Of a stretch of DNA of 64,000 nucleotides, positions 7,989-16,900 are shown one piece after another. Both the position numbers and the translations under genes were made by a program. This DNA comes from Gammaproteobacteria bacterium (GTDB lineage Bacteria; Pseudomonadota; Gammaproteobacteria; Enterobacterales; Alteromonadaceae): assembly GCA_018222405.1 (NCBI GenBank), contig JAAFAI010000014.1, positions 1-64,000 on the forward strand. The letters are read 5' to 3'. Each line of letters starts with the position of its first letter. Position 1 is the stretch's first letter. The notes below the pieces were generated by a model. It searched no databases. It had not been told where the DNA came from and saw only the letters and a program-made list of their open reading frames with translations.

Positions 7989-9422
7989 ATGAACGATCAG
8001 ATCCCGGTGAAAAATGTTACTCCGGTAAAAGTTCACAAACCCGAAAAACTCGACGAGTCAAAACGCTATACGGCGCGCGACCGAATCTATGTGCGGTCGG
8101 TAAAAGGCCCGTTAGAAAACTTCCGTCGATTCTTCGGTTTCTTTTTTATTGCCTTATTCGTTGCCATCCCCTGGATCCAGTATGACGGCCATCAGGCTGT
8201 GCTGCTGAATATTGTGGATCAGCGTTTTACGATTTTTTCACTGACCCTGTGGCCACAGGATCTGACGCTGCTGGCTTATATCTTTATTGTGTCTGCCTTC
8301 GCACTGTTTTTTATTACTACCTTTGCAGGCCGGGTTTGGTGTGGCTTTATGTGCCCGCAAACTACCTGGACATACATCTACGTGTGGTTTGAAGAATTCT
8401 TCGAAGGTAACCGCAACAAGCGCATTAAGCTGGACGAACGTCCAATGGACTTCGATAAGTTCTGGCGCAAAGCAGCCAAGCATACCGCCTGGGTTCTGGT
8501 TGCATTGCTCACGGCGATGACCTTTGTTGGCTATTTCACACCGGTAGCTCAGCTGTACGTTGACTTTTTCACCTTCAATACCAGTTTCTGGGCCGGCTTC
8601 TCAATAATATTCTTCACTGTATGTACTTATGGCAACGCGGGCTGGATGCGCGAGATTATGTGTACTCACATGTGCCCATACGCCCGCTTCCAGTCAGCGA
8701 TGTTTGATAAAGATACCTTTACGGTATCTTACGACGCTAACCGCGGTGAACAACGTGGTCCGCGTTCACGTAAACTGGCGCATGAAGATTTGGCTGACAA
8801 AGGCCTGGGCGAATGTATTGACTGTAACCTGTGTGTACAGGTGTGCCCTACCGGCATCGATATTCGTAACGGCTTGCAATACGAGTGCATCAACTGTGGT
8901 GCCTGTGTGGATGCCTGTAATGGCGTAATGGAAAAAATGGACTATCCCAAAGGGCTTATCAGCTTTACCTCAGAGCACGAGCTGGCTGGCGGTACTACCC
9001 ATATCGTTCGCCCTAAACTGGTAGGTTACCTGGTGGTACTACTGGTAATGTGCGGTCTGCTGGTTGCTGATATCGTGACCCGGGTGCCTCTGGAAGTGGA
9101 TATTATTCGCGACCGTAACTCCCTGTACCGCGAAAATATGAACGGCGATATTGAGAATGTGTACACCCTTAAGGTCCTTAATAAATCACAAACTGAACAC
9201 ACTTATACAATTAAGGTAGAAGGTTTGGCGGAATACGAGTACATTGGCGAACAAGTTGTTACCGTGGGTGGCGGCGAGGTATACAGCCTGCCTGTATCAG
9301 TCGCAACTGATCCCTACAACCTGTCTGACCGGGTTACCGAAATATACTTTAATGTTTCCACCACCGAAGCAGACGGCACTGTTGTAGAGGTTAGCGAGCC
9401 ATCGAAATTCCTTTATCGATAA
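7989..9422 (+). CDS. ccoG: Cytochrome c oxidase accessory protein CcoG (RdxA/FixG)
   Basis: Membrane iron-sulfur protein of cbb3-type cytochrome oxidase assembly, implicated in copper handling during maturation. It has several membrane helices and two ferredoxin-like clusters: CIDCNLCVQVCP near residue 277 and CINCGACVDAC near residue 300, plus the conserved GFMCPQTTWTY segment near residue 118. The C-terminal periplasmic part is the immunoglobulin-like domain of the family. I chose ATG 7989, preceded by AAGG at 7 bases; the in-frame ATG at 7962 would lie only about 5 bases after the predicted transcription start. The FNR-like promoter fits expression at low oxygen. The ccoNOPQ genes are not in the window. 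Confidence 0.95.
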   Translation: MNDQIPVKNVTPVKVHKPEKLDESKRYTARDRIYVRSVKGPLENFRRFFGFFFIALFVAIPWIQYDGHQAVLLNIVDQRFTIFSLTLWPQDLTLLAYIFIVSAFALFFITTFAGRVWCGFMCPQTTWTYIYVWFEEFFEGNRNKRIKLDERPMDFDKFWRKAAKHTAWVLVALLTAMTFVGYFTPVAQLYVDFFTFNTSFWAGFSIIFFTVCTYGNAGWMREIMCTHMCPYARFQSAMFDKDTFTVSYDANRGEQRGPRSRKLAHEDLADKGLGECIDCNLCVQVCPTGIDIRNGLQYECINCGACVDACNGVMEKMDYPKGLISFTSEHELAGGTTHIVRPKLVGYLVVLLVMCGLLVADIVTRVPLEVDIIRDRNSLYRENMNGDIENVYTLKVLNKSQTEHTYTIKVEGLAEYEYIGEQVVTVGGGEVYSLPVSVATDPYNLSDRVTEIYFNVSTTEADGTVVEVSEPSKFLYR

Positions 9423-9434
9423 ACAGGCCTTAAT

Positions 9435-10409
9435 GTGAGTGACTTTACCTTTGCCGAACTGTCACCCGATATGATCCTTGCCGCACTGGAACAGTGCGGC
9501 ATTTTTCCTCAATCAGGACTCCTTGCACTAAACAGTTACGAAAACCGGGTCTACCAGTTTTTAAGCGATGAACAAAAGCGTTATGTCGTGAAGTTCTATC
9601 GCCCCCAGCGATGGACTAACGAACAGATTCTTGAAGAACATGCCTTCAGCCAGGCCCTTGCCGATGCCGAAATCCCGGTGGTTGCCCCACTTGCCCATCA
9701 GGGCGAAACATTGCATTTTGCTGAGCAATATCGCTTTGCCTTATTCAATTCTGTGGGCGGCCGTCAGTTTGAGCTGGATAATCTCGACCATCTCGAATGG
9801 ATGGGCCGGTTTATTGGTCGTATGCATAAGGTCGCCAGCAGCGCGCCTTTTACACACCGCCCGACCATGGATATTGAAAGCTACCTGACCAAACCAAGGC
9901 AGACCCTGGCCAGCAGTACGCTGTTGCCGGAATCACTGCATACCGCGTTTTTCACCATACTCGATCAGGTTATCGAGCTCACCATAGAACTGTATCAACC
10001 GGGTAAACATATTCGTCTGCACGGCGACTGCCATGCCGGTAATATTCTGTGGCGTGACGGCCCGATGTTTGTCGACCTGGATGACAGCCGCATGGGGCCG
10101 GCGGTCCAGGACTTATGGATGATGCTGAACGGCGACCGCGCACAGCAGCAACTGCAGCTTGAAACCCTGATTGAATCTTACGAAGAGTTCTGTGAGTTCG
10201 ACAACAAGGAACTGGCCCTGTTAGAGCCATTACGGGCGATGCGTATGGTGCATTATATGGCGTGGTTATCCGATCGCTGGCAGGACCCGGCGTTTCCAAG
10301 AGCCTTTCCCTGGTTTGCCGAAAACCGCTACTGGGAGCAGCAAATCCTGGCACTCAAAGAGCAATTTGCTACGTTGCAAGAGCCGCCCCTGTCCCTGATA
10401 CCTTATTAA
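9435..10409 (+). CDS. srkA: Stress response kinase A (YihE-type Ser/Thr kinase)
   Basis: Cytoplasmic kinase of the choline-kinase/APH fold, in Escherichia coli a protective Ser/Thr kinase in envelope stress. The opening FAELSPDMILAALE, LNSYENRVYQF and the ATP-binding lysine in YVVKFYRP are typical. The catalytic loop HGDCHAGNILW is near residue 195 and the metal-binding DLDD near residue 213. The start is GTG, 12 bases after ccoG, so co-transcription with it is likely. In E. coli srkA is followed by dsbA; here dsbA lies separately at 23.8 kb. Length (324 residues) equals the family norm. Confidence 0.93.
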   Translation: MSDFTFAELSPDMILAALEQCGIFPQSGLLALNSYENRVYQFLSDEQKRYVVKFYRPQRWTNEQILEEHAFSQALADAEIPVVAPLAHQGETLHFAEQYRFALFNSVGGRQFELDNLDHLEWMGRFIGRMHKVASSAPFTHRPTMDIESYLTKPRQTLASSTLLPESLHTAFFTILDQVIELTIELYQPGKHIRLHGDCHAGNILWRDGPMFVDLDDSRMGPAVQDLWMMLNGDRAQQQLQLETLIESYEEFCEFDNKELALLEPLRAMRMVHYMAWLSDRWQDPAFPRAFPWFAENRYWEQQILALKEQFATLQEPPLSLIPY

Positions 10410-10420
10410 TCCCTTAGAGA

Positions 10421-10456
10421 CTCAGTCAGAATGTATCCTTCTGACTGAGATTTTTG
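10421..10456 (+). terminator. Rho-independent terminator after srkA
   Basis: CTCAGTCAGAA and TTCTGACTGAG form an 11-bp perfect stem with a 7-base loop, followed by ATTTTTG. It lies between the converging srkA and MipA/OmpV-family genes. Confidence 0.9.
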
Positions 10457-10477
10457 CCCCATAAACAAACCTGGGAA

Positions 10478-11305
10478 TCAGAACAGGTAAATCACACCAA
10501 TCCCTATTTCGGTCTCGTAATCGCTGCGAGCAATTGGGCTTTCACGGACTGCGCTACTGTAGTATTCAAAAAGGGCTTCACCGTAGATTTGCCAGTTTGG
10601 CGTGAGGTAATGTCGTACACTGTAATCAACACCAACTGAGCGTAACCCGCCACTAAGGTCTATCTCATTGAGCCCGGATTGTGCCGCTTGCGTTGCATCA
10701 ACACCGAAGCCCTTATTAGCATATTCACTGTCATGAAAAACAGCCACCAGGTTAATTTCCGACCCAGTACCATTCATTTGGTTGCCGAAGCGACGCCCCA
10801 CACCAAATAGCGCCAGGTTACCATCACCACCGGTTACAACCCGCCCCACCAGCCAGTATCGCCAATCTTCAGTTAATGCTCGACGCGCCTGAAACACGAC
10901 TTCGAAGCCTTCTTCCTGATTACCTAAACCATCTAAATGGCCATCGTCTGAATCATTTTCTTCGCGTCCCTCCTCAAACCCCAGCAAGGCCTCCAGCAAC
11001 CACTTGTCATTGCGAAGACCGCGCCATCCCAACGCTTCTCCGGCAAAGTAAAAGATATCATTACCGTTACGCCACTGCAGTGCACCAGCAGGCTGAATTT
11101 CCAGGCCAAATTCATCAGAACCTTCATAGGCCGTTTCGTATTCTACGCCAAGCCCAAGCCCGAGACTCCAGCCATCATTACCTTTGGTGAAGTCATCCAG
11201 CGAGGGTAGCGGTACCAATGCTTGACTGTTGTCCTGTGCTAAAGCCTGAAAAGTCACCAGTGCGGCGCAACCGAACAAAAACGCCCGTAAAATTTTCTTA
11301 TTCAT
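10478..11305 (-). CDS. MipA/OmpV family outer-membrane protein
   Basis: Predicted outer-membrane beta-barrel of the MipA/OmpV family. It has a signal peptide (MNKKILRAFLFGCAALVTFQALA), the GWSLGLGLGVEYETAYEGSD opening strand and a final strand ending in aromatic Phe (EIGIGVIYLF), the usual barrel-assembly signal. An acidic loop (EENDSDDGHLDGL) is exposed between strands. Start ATG 11305 is preferred because GGGA precedes it by 6 bases; an in-frame ATG two codons earlier overlaps that site. In E. coli MipA scaffolds murein enzymes and OmpV is an osmolarity-related porin, so the role here is uncertain. Confidence 0.88.
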   Translation of the reverse strand: MNKKILRAFLFGCAALVTFQALAQDNSQALVPLPSLDDFTKGNDGWSLGLGLGVEYETAYEGSDEFGLEIQPAGALQWRNGNDIFYFAGEALGWRGLRNDKWLLEALLGFEEGREENDSDDGHLDGLGNQEEGFEVVFQARRALTEDWRYWLVGRVVTGGDGNLALFGVGRRFGNQMNGTGSEINLVAVFHDSEYANKGFGVDATQAAQSGLNEIDLSGGLRSVGVDYSVRHYLTPNWQIYGEALFEYYSSAVRESPIARSDYETEIGIGVIYLF

Positions 11306-11615
11306 ACCCATTCCCGCAAAATAACTAAAATGCTTAACTTAAGAATAGCCAAAAAACACTGTGTAACTGATGCAACTGCAATTAAAAAGCGTGCTTTGAT
11401 GACAGCAAAAACGACTTGGACTATCAGGTTTACCCTGACCCGCCCATTCTGTTTAATCAGTGTTCAGCAGAAATACGCTAGCTACCGGAATTGGTTCATA
11501 TTTAGTAAGCGTATTGCTACTCCGGGAATAAACGCCATTCAAACACGCTTCGTGCCCGTTAATATTCTACCGCAGCATTCTGGGTCACAACGGCCCTGGT
11601 TGCTAACAAACAGAA
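11306..11615. other. 310-base gene-free stretch upstream of the MipA/OmpV gene
   Basis: It lies between the start of the MipA/OmpV-family gene and the end of the fructokinase gene, both on the minus strand. It presumably holds the promoter of the former. I see no terminator hairpin, RNA or conserved frame; a plus-strand frame over 11330-11716 runs into the fructokinase gene and lacks a ribosome binding site. Confidence 0.5.
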
Positions 11616-12611
11616 TTAGCCGGGAGGATTATCCCCGACCTTTCTATCATTTAGCGCATTCACCTGCTCTTTACTGGCCAGCGCATCAAAGGCGCCATAG
11701 CGAGACACCGCAATAGCACCACACTGCGTAGCAAAGCGCAAAGACGCCAGAATATTCTCAAAGTTTGCGACCCAGTGAGTAAACGATGCTTTATCCTGTA
11801 CTTCGCTAGCCAGAGTAAATAAAAAGCCTCCCACAAAAGCGTCACCCGCCGCGGTAGTATCGACCACCTGGGTTTTCGGTGTGGGATATGTCCCATCGGT
11901 ATCCCGGGTATAAAACGCTACCGGATTAGCACCGTCGGTAACCAGGATCAGTGATACACCGCTTTCCAGCCAGCTTTGTATGCAGGCGTTTACATTGCTT
12001 TCGCTATACAACTCCACCAGCTCTTCATGACTGGCTTTAATCATATCTACTTTAGTGGCGGTCTCACTGATAAGGGTCGGCGCCAGGGTGGCATCATCCC
12101 AGAAAGCCGGGCGTAGATTGATATCCAGGCATAAAATACTGCCGGCATCACGAAACTGGCTCAGCGCATTTTCGGTTACCTTGCGCAATCCCGGTGTACT
12201 TACCGAGCCTGAACAAAAACTGATAATACGAGGCTCGGCAAACAGCGAGGGCTCCAAATCGGCCTCGGATAAATCAGTATGAGCGGCGTTATCAATATAA
12301 AAGTCGAAAGAGCGTTCTCCGCTGTCATCCAGTCCAACAAAAGCCAGCGCTGTTTTGCCCCGATCAGAGAAACCGGTGAACTGGGTACTAACACCCAACT
12401 CTGCCAGTGTACGATAGAGGTATTCGCCAAATTGATCTTTGCCGAGCTTACCGAATAACCCGCTATTGCCCCCCAGCTTGGCTACGGCAACCGCTACATT
12501 GGCAGGAGCCCCACCGGCGAATTTTTTAAAACTCTCGGTAGAGCCTGTAGCATCCTGCTCTTTGGTTGAAAGCATATCTATTAAGGCTTCGCCCATACAT
12601 AAAACCTGCAT
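11616..12611 (-). CDS. PfkB-family sugar kinase, probable fructokinase
   Basis: ATP-dependent sugar kinase in the cytoplasm, most likely fructose to fructose 6-phosphate. It shows the PfkB N-terminal signature (GGAPANVAVAVAKLGG near residue 33) and the C-terminal DTTAAGDAFVGG near residue 250, with the catalytic Asp in TAAGD. The pattern resembles bacterial fructokinases (ScrK/FrkA types) more than ribokinase. AGGAG lies 7 bases before the ATG. It is the second gene after the OprB-type porin (36 bases between them), so the two probably share a promoter under the ROK repressor. Mannose or another hexose cannot be excluded as substrate. Confidence 0.88.
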   Translation of the reverse strand: MQVLCMGEALIDMLSTKEQDATGSTESFKKFAGGAPANVAVAVAKLGGNSGLFGKLGKDQFGEYLYRTLAELGVSTQFTGFSDRGKTALAFVGLDDSGERSFDFYIDNAAHTDLSEADLEPSLFAEPRIISFCSGSVSTPGLRKVTENALSQFRDAGSILCLDINLRPAFWDDATLAPTLISETATKVDMIKASHEELVELYSESNVNACIQSWLESGVSLILVTDGANPVAFYTRDTDGTYPTPKTQVVDTTAAGDAFVGGFLFTLASEVQDKASFTHWVANFENILASLRFATQCGAIAVSRYGAFDALASKEQVNALNDRKVGDNPPG

Positions 12612-12647
12612 ATGTTTTCTCCTGTTGGATGTCAGAGAAGTGTGAAA

Positions 12648-13976
12648 TTAGTCAAAAAGTAACCCGGCGAGATCCACGTCGAGGCGTAAACCAGCCACCC
12701 AGGCATTGTCTAAGTCTTCAACACGCCCTCTTTCATTAAATTGGTCCGGATTCACAATGTAGTGGATATTCGGCTGTACGCGAATATTGTCGCCAAACTG
12801 CATACCATAGCTCAGCTCCATCATGAGTTGATACCCCGCGGGCAGACCCATACCGCCGTTGATTTGCCTTAGCAGTGCCTGATCCTCGAGTGCTGCATCG
12901 CTGTAATCCTGACGGGTAATCACAAAGCCAAGAGTGTCGGTATCGCGACCGGCGAAGGTGCCATGTTTAACAAAACCGGCTTTCAGGTAGTAATCCTGAG
13001 TTAGCTCACCCCCAATGCCTGTTAGTACCGCGCCAAATAGCGTCAGGCGGCGAAGGGAATTTAAATCCGGGCGCAGTACGGTTTGCTCAAACCGGGCAAA
13101 TACACCAGAGCGGCCATTTTGGGTGGCATAGTTCCCACCAGTAATGGCGGCCAGATTGCCCTCGGCATCACGGGACGGATCGGCGTAGTCAGCACCATCG
13201 TACCAACCACCCAGTTCGTATTGGCGTGGATAGTCGTCATTATCCCAGGAAGTCTTATAGCCCAGCGTTACGGGCACCACTACGCCGGTGGAGTCTGCAA
13301 TCCCCCAGTCAAAGCCGTGATCGCCAGCACGCTGATGAGCGGTGTTCTCTTCATAAACACCGGCATGTAAATACACTTTATCATTGAGCAAGAACTTTGC
13401 GTGCCCGCCCCAGCTCGACACCGGCCACCAGGTAAAATTACTGGTACGGAATACAAAAGTAGGGTTGCCACAGGCGGAGTTAGTCTGGAAGTACTGGCAA
13501 AGCTCAGAGCCTAAAAACGAGATGTTGGCTACCGTTCTGCCGGCTTCCACCTGCAACTGTCCGTCAAAGAAAGACGTCTCAATGGTAAAGCGGGCTAAGC
13601 GAGAATTCTGGCCACCGTAGATTTCCTGTACGGAAGTACTGTTACCAATGTAATTCTGCGCCAGGTTCTGGCCATGTCGGTTGGTAAAAGCAACGTGAAT
13701 AAGGGTGTTGTCCCAACCGGCCGCTTTGTCCATATCGATATCGGCGCCAACAAATAATTGACCGGCATAGGCGCTTCCTCGCTGCTTGCCGCCTTTCACA
13801 TTAGTCGCCGCTTCGCCGGTATAACTGGCCAGCCAGTTGATATAATCGGTTTTAGCGGCCTGTGTAGGCAGAGCGATACTCCATGCCAGTAGCCCGGCGC
13901 TAATAGCACCACATACGGATTTTGCGATCCCGCCGCGCGTTAAGGACCGGGATAAGTCGATATTTTGCAAGCGCAT
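12648..13976 (-). CDS. OprB-type carbohydrate porin
   Basis: Outer-membrane sugar-selective porin of the OprB family (PF04966-like). It has a long basic N-terminal region and hydrophobic signal ending at PTQAAK (about residue 40), repeated amphipathic strands, and conserved stretches such as VEAGRTVANISFLGSELCQYFQ split by aromatic turns and NIRVQPNIHYIVNP near the C terminus. AAGGGG precedes the ATG by 6 bases; that site lies in a short palindrome CCCCTTGAAGGGG (13983-13995), which could fold over the ribosome binding site. First gene of the porin-fructokinase operon, with a candidate ROK operator about 100 bases upstream. Confidence 0.88.
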   Translation of the reverse strand: MRLQNIDLSRSLTRGGIAKSVCGAISAGLLAWSIALPTQAAKTDYINWLASYTGEAATNVKGGKQRGSAYAGQLFVGADIDMDKAAGWDNTLIHVAFTNRHGQNLAQNYIGNSTSVQEIYGGQNSRLARFTIETSFFDGQLQVEAGRTVANISFLGSELCQYFQTNSACGNPTFVFRTSNFTWWPVSSWGGHAKFLLNDKVYLHAGVYEENTAHQRAGDHGFDWGIADSTGVVVPVTLGYKTSWDNDDYPRQYELGGWYDGADYADPSRDAEGNLAAITGGNYATQNGRSGVFARFEQTVLRPDLNSLRRLTLFGAVLTGIGGELTQDYYLKAGFVKHGTFAGRDTDTLGFVITRQDYSDAALEDQALLRQINGGMGLPAGYQLMMELSYGMQFGDNIRVQPNIHYIVNPDQFNERGRVEDLDNAWVAGLRLDVDLAGLLFD

Positions 13977-14069
13977 TTACGTCCCCTTGAAGGGGTGTGA
14001 TGTTACAGACACGACGATCACACCCTGTTAACAGCAAGTCAGGGGAACGCAATTTAATGCAGCTTAAAT

Positions 14070-14090
14070 ATTAAATCAACTTTATTTATT
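14070..14090. promoter_or_regulatory. Candidate ROK-repressor operator, porin side
   Basis: ATTAAAT-CAACTTT-ATTTATT is a near-perfect inverted repeat (6 of 7 positions) with a 7-base spacer, about 100 bases upstream of the porin gene. On the opposite strand it reads AATAAAT-AAAGTTG-ATTTAAT, matching the site at 15419-15439 in both arms and in the GTTG spacer end. The size and A/T arms resemble NagC/Mlc sites. Confidence 0.6.
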
Positions 14091-14098
14091 TATTAAAT

Positions 14099-15301
14099 TT
14101 ACAAACTGTATTGGGCCAGTAAGGGGAGATTTGCACAGCCAAGGGCCCTTGCATCAGCGCCAACAGAGCCCGACAATAGCCGTAATGGCGATAATCCGCG
14201 GCAATCTGCTTCCGCCAGTAATTGCTCACATTTATGTAACAACGCCAGCTTAACAGCATTGGGGACAGCGCCTTCAATCACCACGGCATCCAGGTCAAGA
14301 AAAGCATGAGCACTGATGGCAGCCTGCACAATTCCCTCGGCCGCCACTTCCAGCCAATCGGCCACCGCTGGCAAATTCTCCGGCCAGATGGGATGCCGGC
14401 CGTGTAAAAAAGCGGTATCAACGCCCGTTTGTTTAAGCGTTTTTTCCAGTCGGTGAAGTGAAGCACTGTCGAGTAACTGAGCGTTGCCTGAACCAGCCAG
14501 TACCGGCAGAGAACCCACCGCGCCGGCATTACCGCCACGGCCAACGTGGAGCTTGCGGTTAAGCACCATGCCACCGCCGATAAAGGTGCCCACAAAGCAA
14601 TACAGGTAGTCACTCAGCTCGCGGTGCTGCCCAAACCAAAGCTCTGCAGCACAGGCGGCAATATCATCGTTACACAGATACACCGGCAACTCAGTAAACT
14701 CCTGCACCGCCGCCAGCACATCAAATTCTTTCCAGCGCGCGAGTTCATCTTCCGGTGCACCGGCCTGCTCACTCCAGCGCCATATTTCAAATGGCATGGC
14801 CACCCCGACACCGCTGACTCTGCTGACTTCCTCTTCATCGAGGGCCGACAAAATGGCTCGTAACCCTTTTTGGGTAAAGCGCAGCATCGCTTCAATAGCC
14901 GGGAAATCCCAATGCTCACACAGTGAAGCCCGCACATTCCCCAGAAAATCAATCAGCGATATCTGCATACTGCGACGGCCAATTTTGATGCCCAGTCCGA
15001 AAGCGCCGTTTGCTCGTAGGGAGAACGGCACGCTAGGCTGCCCACGCTTGCCACGATGGGGTTCACCACGCTGCAACAAACCATCGTGTTCGAGCCGGTT
15101 GATGATCACCGTGGCAGCCTGGGCTGACAGGCCGGTTTGTTTGGCAATCTGTGCTTTAGGGAGTTGTTGGTGCTGGCGGATAAGAGTCAGAATCCGTCTT
15201 TCATTCAGCGCTCGTAAACCAGACTGGCCCTTAGGTGCAACACTACTTTTTTGCCATACCGGCACGGGCTCATTCGACGTTACTTGAATGGTTTCAGACA
15301 T
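14099..15301 (-). CDS. ROK-family transcriptional repressor
   Basis: Sugar-responsive repressor with an N-terminal winged helix-turn-helix (about residues 25-85, QLPKAQIAKQTGLSAQAATV) followed by a ROK sugar-kinase-like domain (GIKIGRRSMQISL, YCFVGTFIGGGMVLN). The cysteine-rich zinc signature normally following the GHxxV-like helix in ROK proteins is absent: the corresponding stretch GRGGNAGAVGSLPVLAGSG has no cysteines. Start ATG 15301 is preceded by AGAGAAG; a longer in-frame start at 15364 has no such site. It lies between the porin-kinase operon and the divergent permease, and candidate operators sit in front of both. It is expected to sense the transported sugar or its phosphate. Confidence 0.88.
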   Translation of the reverse strand: MSETIQVTSNEPVPVWQKSSVAPKGQSGLRALNERRILTLIRQHQQLPKAQIAKQTGLSAQAATVIINRLEHDGLLQRGEPHRGKRGQPSVPFSLRANGAFGLGIKIGRRSMQISLIDFLGNVRASLCEHWDFPAIEAMLRFTQKGLRAILSALDEEEVSRVSGVGVAMPFEIWRWSEQAGAPEDELARWKEFDVLAAVQEFTELPVYLCNDDIAACAAELWFGQHRELSDYLYCFVGTFIGGGMVLNRKLHVGRGGNAGAVGSLPVLAGSGNAQLLDSASLHRLEKTLKQTGVDTAFLHGRHPIWPENLPAVADWLEVAAEGIVQAAISAHAFLDLDAVVIEGAVPNAVKLALLHKCEQLLAEADCRGLSPLRLLSGSVGADARALGCANLPLLAQYSL

Positions 15302-15418
15302 AACACTTCTCTTATTTTTCCTTAAATCAGCAAGGTATAGTAGTCCTTCAGAAGCCCGGTGCAAAGCCCTGCTGAATATCAGGCTTAAAACGCCCTCAAA
15401 GCAAAAGAAAACAAATTA

Positions 15419-15439
15419 AATAAATTTTGTTGATTTATT
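15419..15439. promoter_or_regulatory. Candidate ROK-repressor operator, permease side
   Basis: AATAAAT-TTTGTTG-ATTTATT is a perfect 7-bp inverted repeat with a 7-base spacer, between the divergent ROK repressor and permease genes. It matches the site at 14070-14090 upstream of the porin. It could control both the permease and the repressor itself. Confidence 0.65.
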
Positions 15440-15485
15440 GACACGAAAAATTTTTGTTGCTTAAATCGCTTAACTAATTTTTTAC

Positions 15486-16820
15486 ATGACGAGGCTTATC
15501 GTGCAAAAACGCGCGCCATTGGTTTCCAGGGAAACACTGCTCCCTTTCATTCTGCTCACCATCTGTTTTGCTGCCTGGGGTGTTGCCGCCAATATGACAG
15601 ACCCTCTGGTTAAAGTGTTTAGTAAAATCTTTACAATGTCATCGCTGCAATCGGCGTTGGTTCAGTTTGCTTATTACGGTGCCTATTTTTGTCTGGCGAT
15701 TCCCGCGGCATTTATCAATAAACGGTTCTCGTACAAAACCGGGGTTCTTACCGGGCTGGGTTGCGCCGCAGCCGGTGCATTCTTGTTTTATCCGGCCAGT
15801 CAGACCATGACTTACGGCTTCTTCCTGCTTGCGTTATTTGTGCTGGCCGGCGGACTCTCTATTCTGGAAACATCTGCCAACCCCTATGTGATGGCCATGG
15901 GCTGTGAACAAAGCGCCACCCGGCGGTTAAATCTGGCTCAGGCATTTAACCCGGTGGGTACCAACCTTGGGGTATTTCTGGCCGCAACGCTGATTTTGCC
16001 TAACCTTAATCAGGCCTCAGCCGAACAGCGCGTCAGCATGTCTGCGGCCGAACTCAAGTCTGTCATCGGCGCCGAGCTGGATGCGGTAATGGTGCCTTAT
16101 GTAGGGATGGCCTTTGTGCTGGTTGTGGTATGGATTGCCATTGCCTGTATTAAAACCCCGGTGAATGAGTCAACAGAACAGCGCGCCGAAAATATTCAGC
16201 TAGGGGCCTCATTTAAGCGTTTATTGCTTAACCGTCACTATCGGTTTGGCGTCCTTGCGCAGTTTTTTAACGTGGGTGCGCAAACCTGTGTCTGGACCTT
16301 TACCATCCAGTACGCCATGGCAGCGATTGGCGGTAATGAAGTAGATGGCGGCCAGGTGCTGCAGTACAGCATGATTGTGTTTCTGGTCTCACGCTTTGTG
16401 ATGACGTGGTTAATGCAGTATTTGTATCCGGCAAAACTGCTGATGATCATGTCACTGATAGCGGCCGGATTATGTATTGTTATGACCCAGGCGCCTAACA
16501 TGGTTGGTGTGGTATCGCTGGTGGCGATTTCTGCCTGCCTGTCACTGATGTTCCCCACTATCTACGGTATTGCGCTGGAAGGTCTGGGTGAAGACACCAA
16601 ACTTGGCGCGGCAGGTCTGGTGATGGCGATTCTGGGCGGCGCAATCCTGCCATTGTTTCAGGCTGCGATCATCGACTCAGGGAGCGTAACCTTGTCGTAT
16701 GTAGTACCAGCTCTATGCTTCCTGCTAGTAGCCGGTTATGGCCTGTTTGATATCAAAAACACGGCTACCCGAACCACTACAGCGAATAGCGCAAACTCTG
16801 CTCCGGTAACGGTGAAGTAA
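15486..16820 (+). CDS. FucP-family sugar:proton symporter (MFS)
   Basis: Inner-membrane sugar permease of the fucose/glucose/galactose (FucP/GluP) branch of the major facilitator superfamily. The 12 predicted helices, the ILETSANPYVMAMG motif near residue 130 and the RLNLAQAFNPVGTNLG segment near residue 150 are diagnostic. Length 444 residues is normal. The ATG at 15486 lacks a ribosome binding site, whereas an in-frame GTG at 15501 has GAGG 6 bases before it and may be the true start. Gene context (fructokinase, porin, ROK repressor) suggests fructose as substrate; this is inference. Confidence 0.92.
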   Translation: MTRLIVQKRAPLVSRETLLPFILLTICFAAWGVAANMTDPLVKVFSKIFTMSSLQSALVQFAYYGAYFCLAIPAAFINKRFSYKTGVLTGLGCAAAGAFLFYPASQTMTYGFFLLALFVLAGGLSILETSANPYVMAMGCEQSATRRLNLAQAFNPVGTNLGVFLAATLILPNLNQASAEQRVSMSAAELKSVIGAELDAVMVPYVGMAFVLVVVWIAIACIKTPVNESTEQRAENIQLGASFKRLLLNRHYRFGVLAQFFNVGAQTCVWTFTIQYAMAAIGGNEVDGGQVLQYSMIVFLVSRFVMTWLMQYLYPAKLLMIMSLIAAGLCIVMTQAPNMVGVVSLVAISACLSLMFPTIYGIALEGLGEDTKLGAAGLVMAILGGAILPLFQAAIIDSGSVTLSYVVPALCFLLVAGYGLFDIKNTATRTTTANSANSAPVTVK

Positions 16821-16839
16821 TTCAGCCGCTTATTAGCCA

Positions 16840-16878
16840 GTCATCTGAGAGCATAAATAATTAGTACTGTCAGATGAC
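16840..16878. terminator. Inverted repeat between converging genes
   Basis: GTCATCTGA (16840-16848) and TCAGATGAC (16870-16878) form a 9-bp perfect stem with a 21-base loop, between the permease stop and the stop of the CadC-like gene. T tracts are weak on both sides, so termination is plausible but not certain. Confidence 0.45.
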
Positions 16879-16900
16879 GGTATTAGCTTTATCGGCTTAT

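Noticed and set aside
11330-11716. Plus-strand frame of 128 codons
   Set aside because: No ribosome binding site and it runs into the fructokinase gene in antisense; no family recognised.
13983-13995. CCCCTTGAAGGGG palindrome as an operator
   Set aside because: It overlaps the ribosome binding site of the porin gene and is explained by the SD sequence; kept only as a remark.
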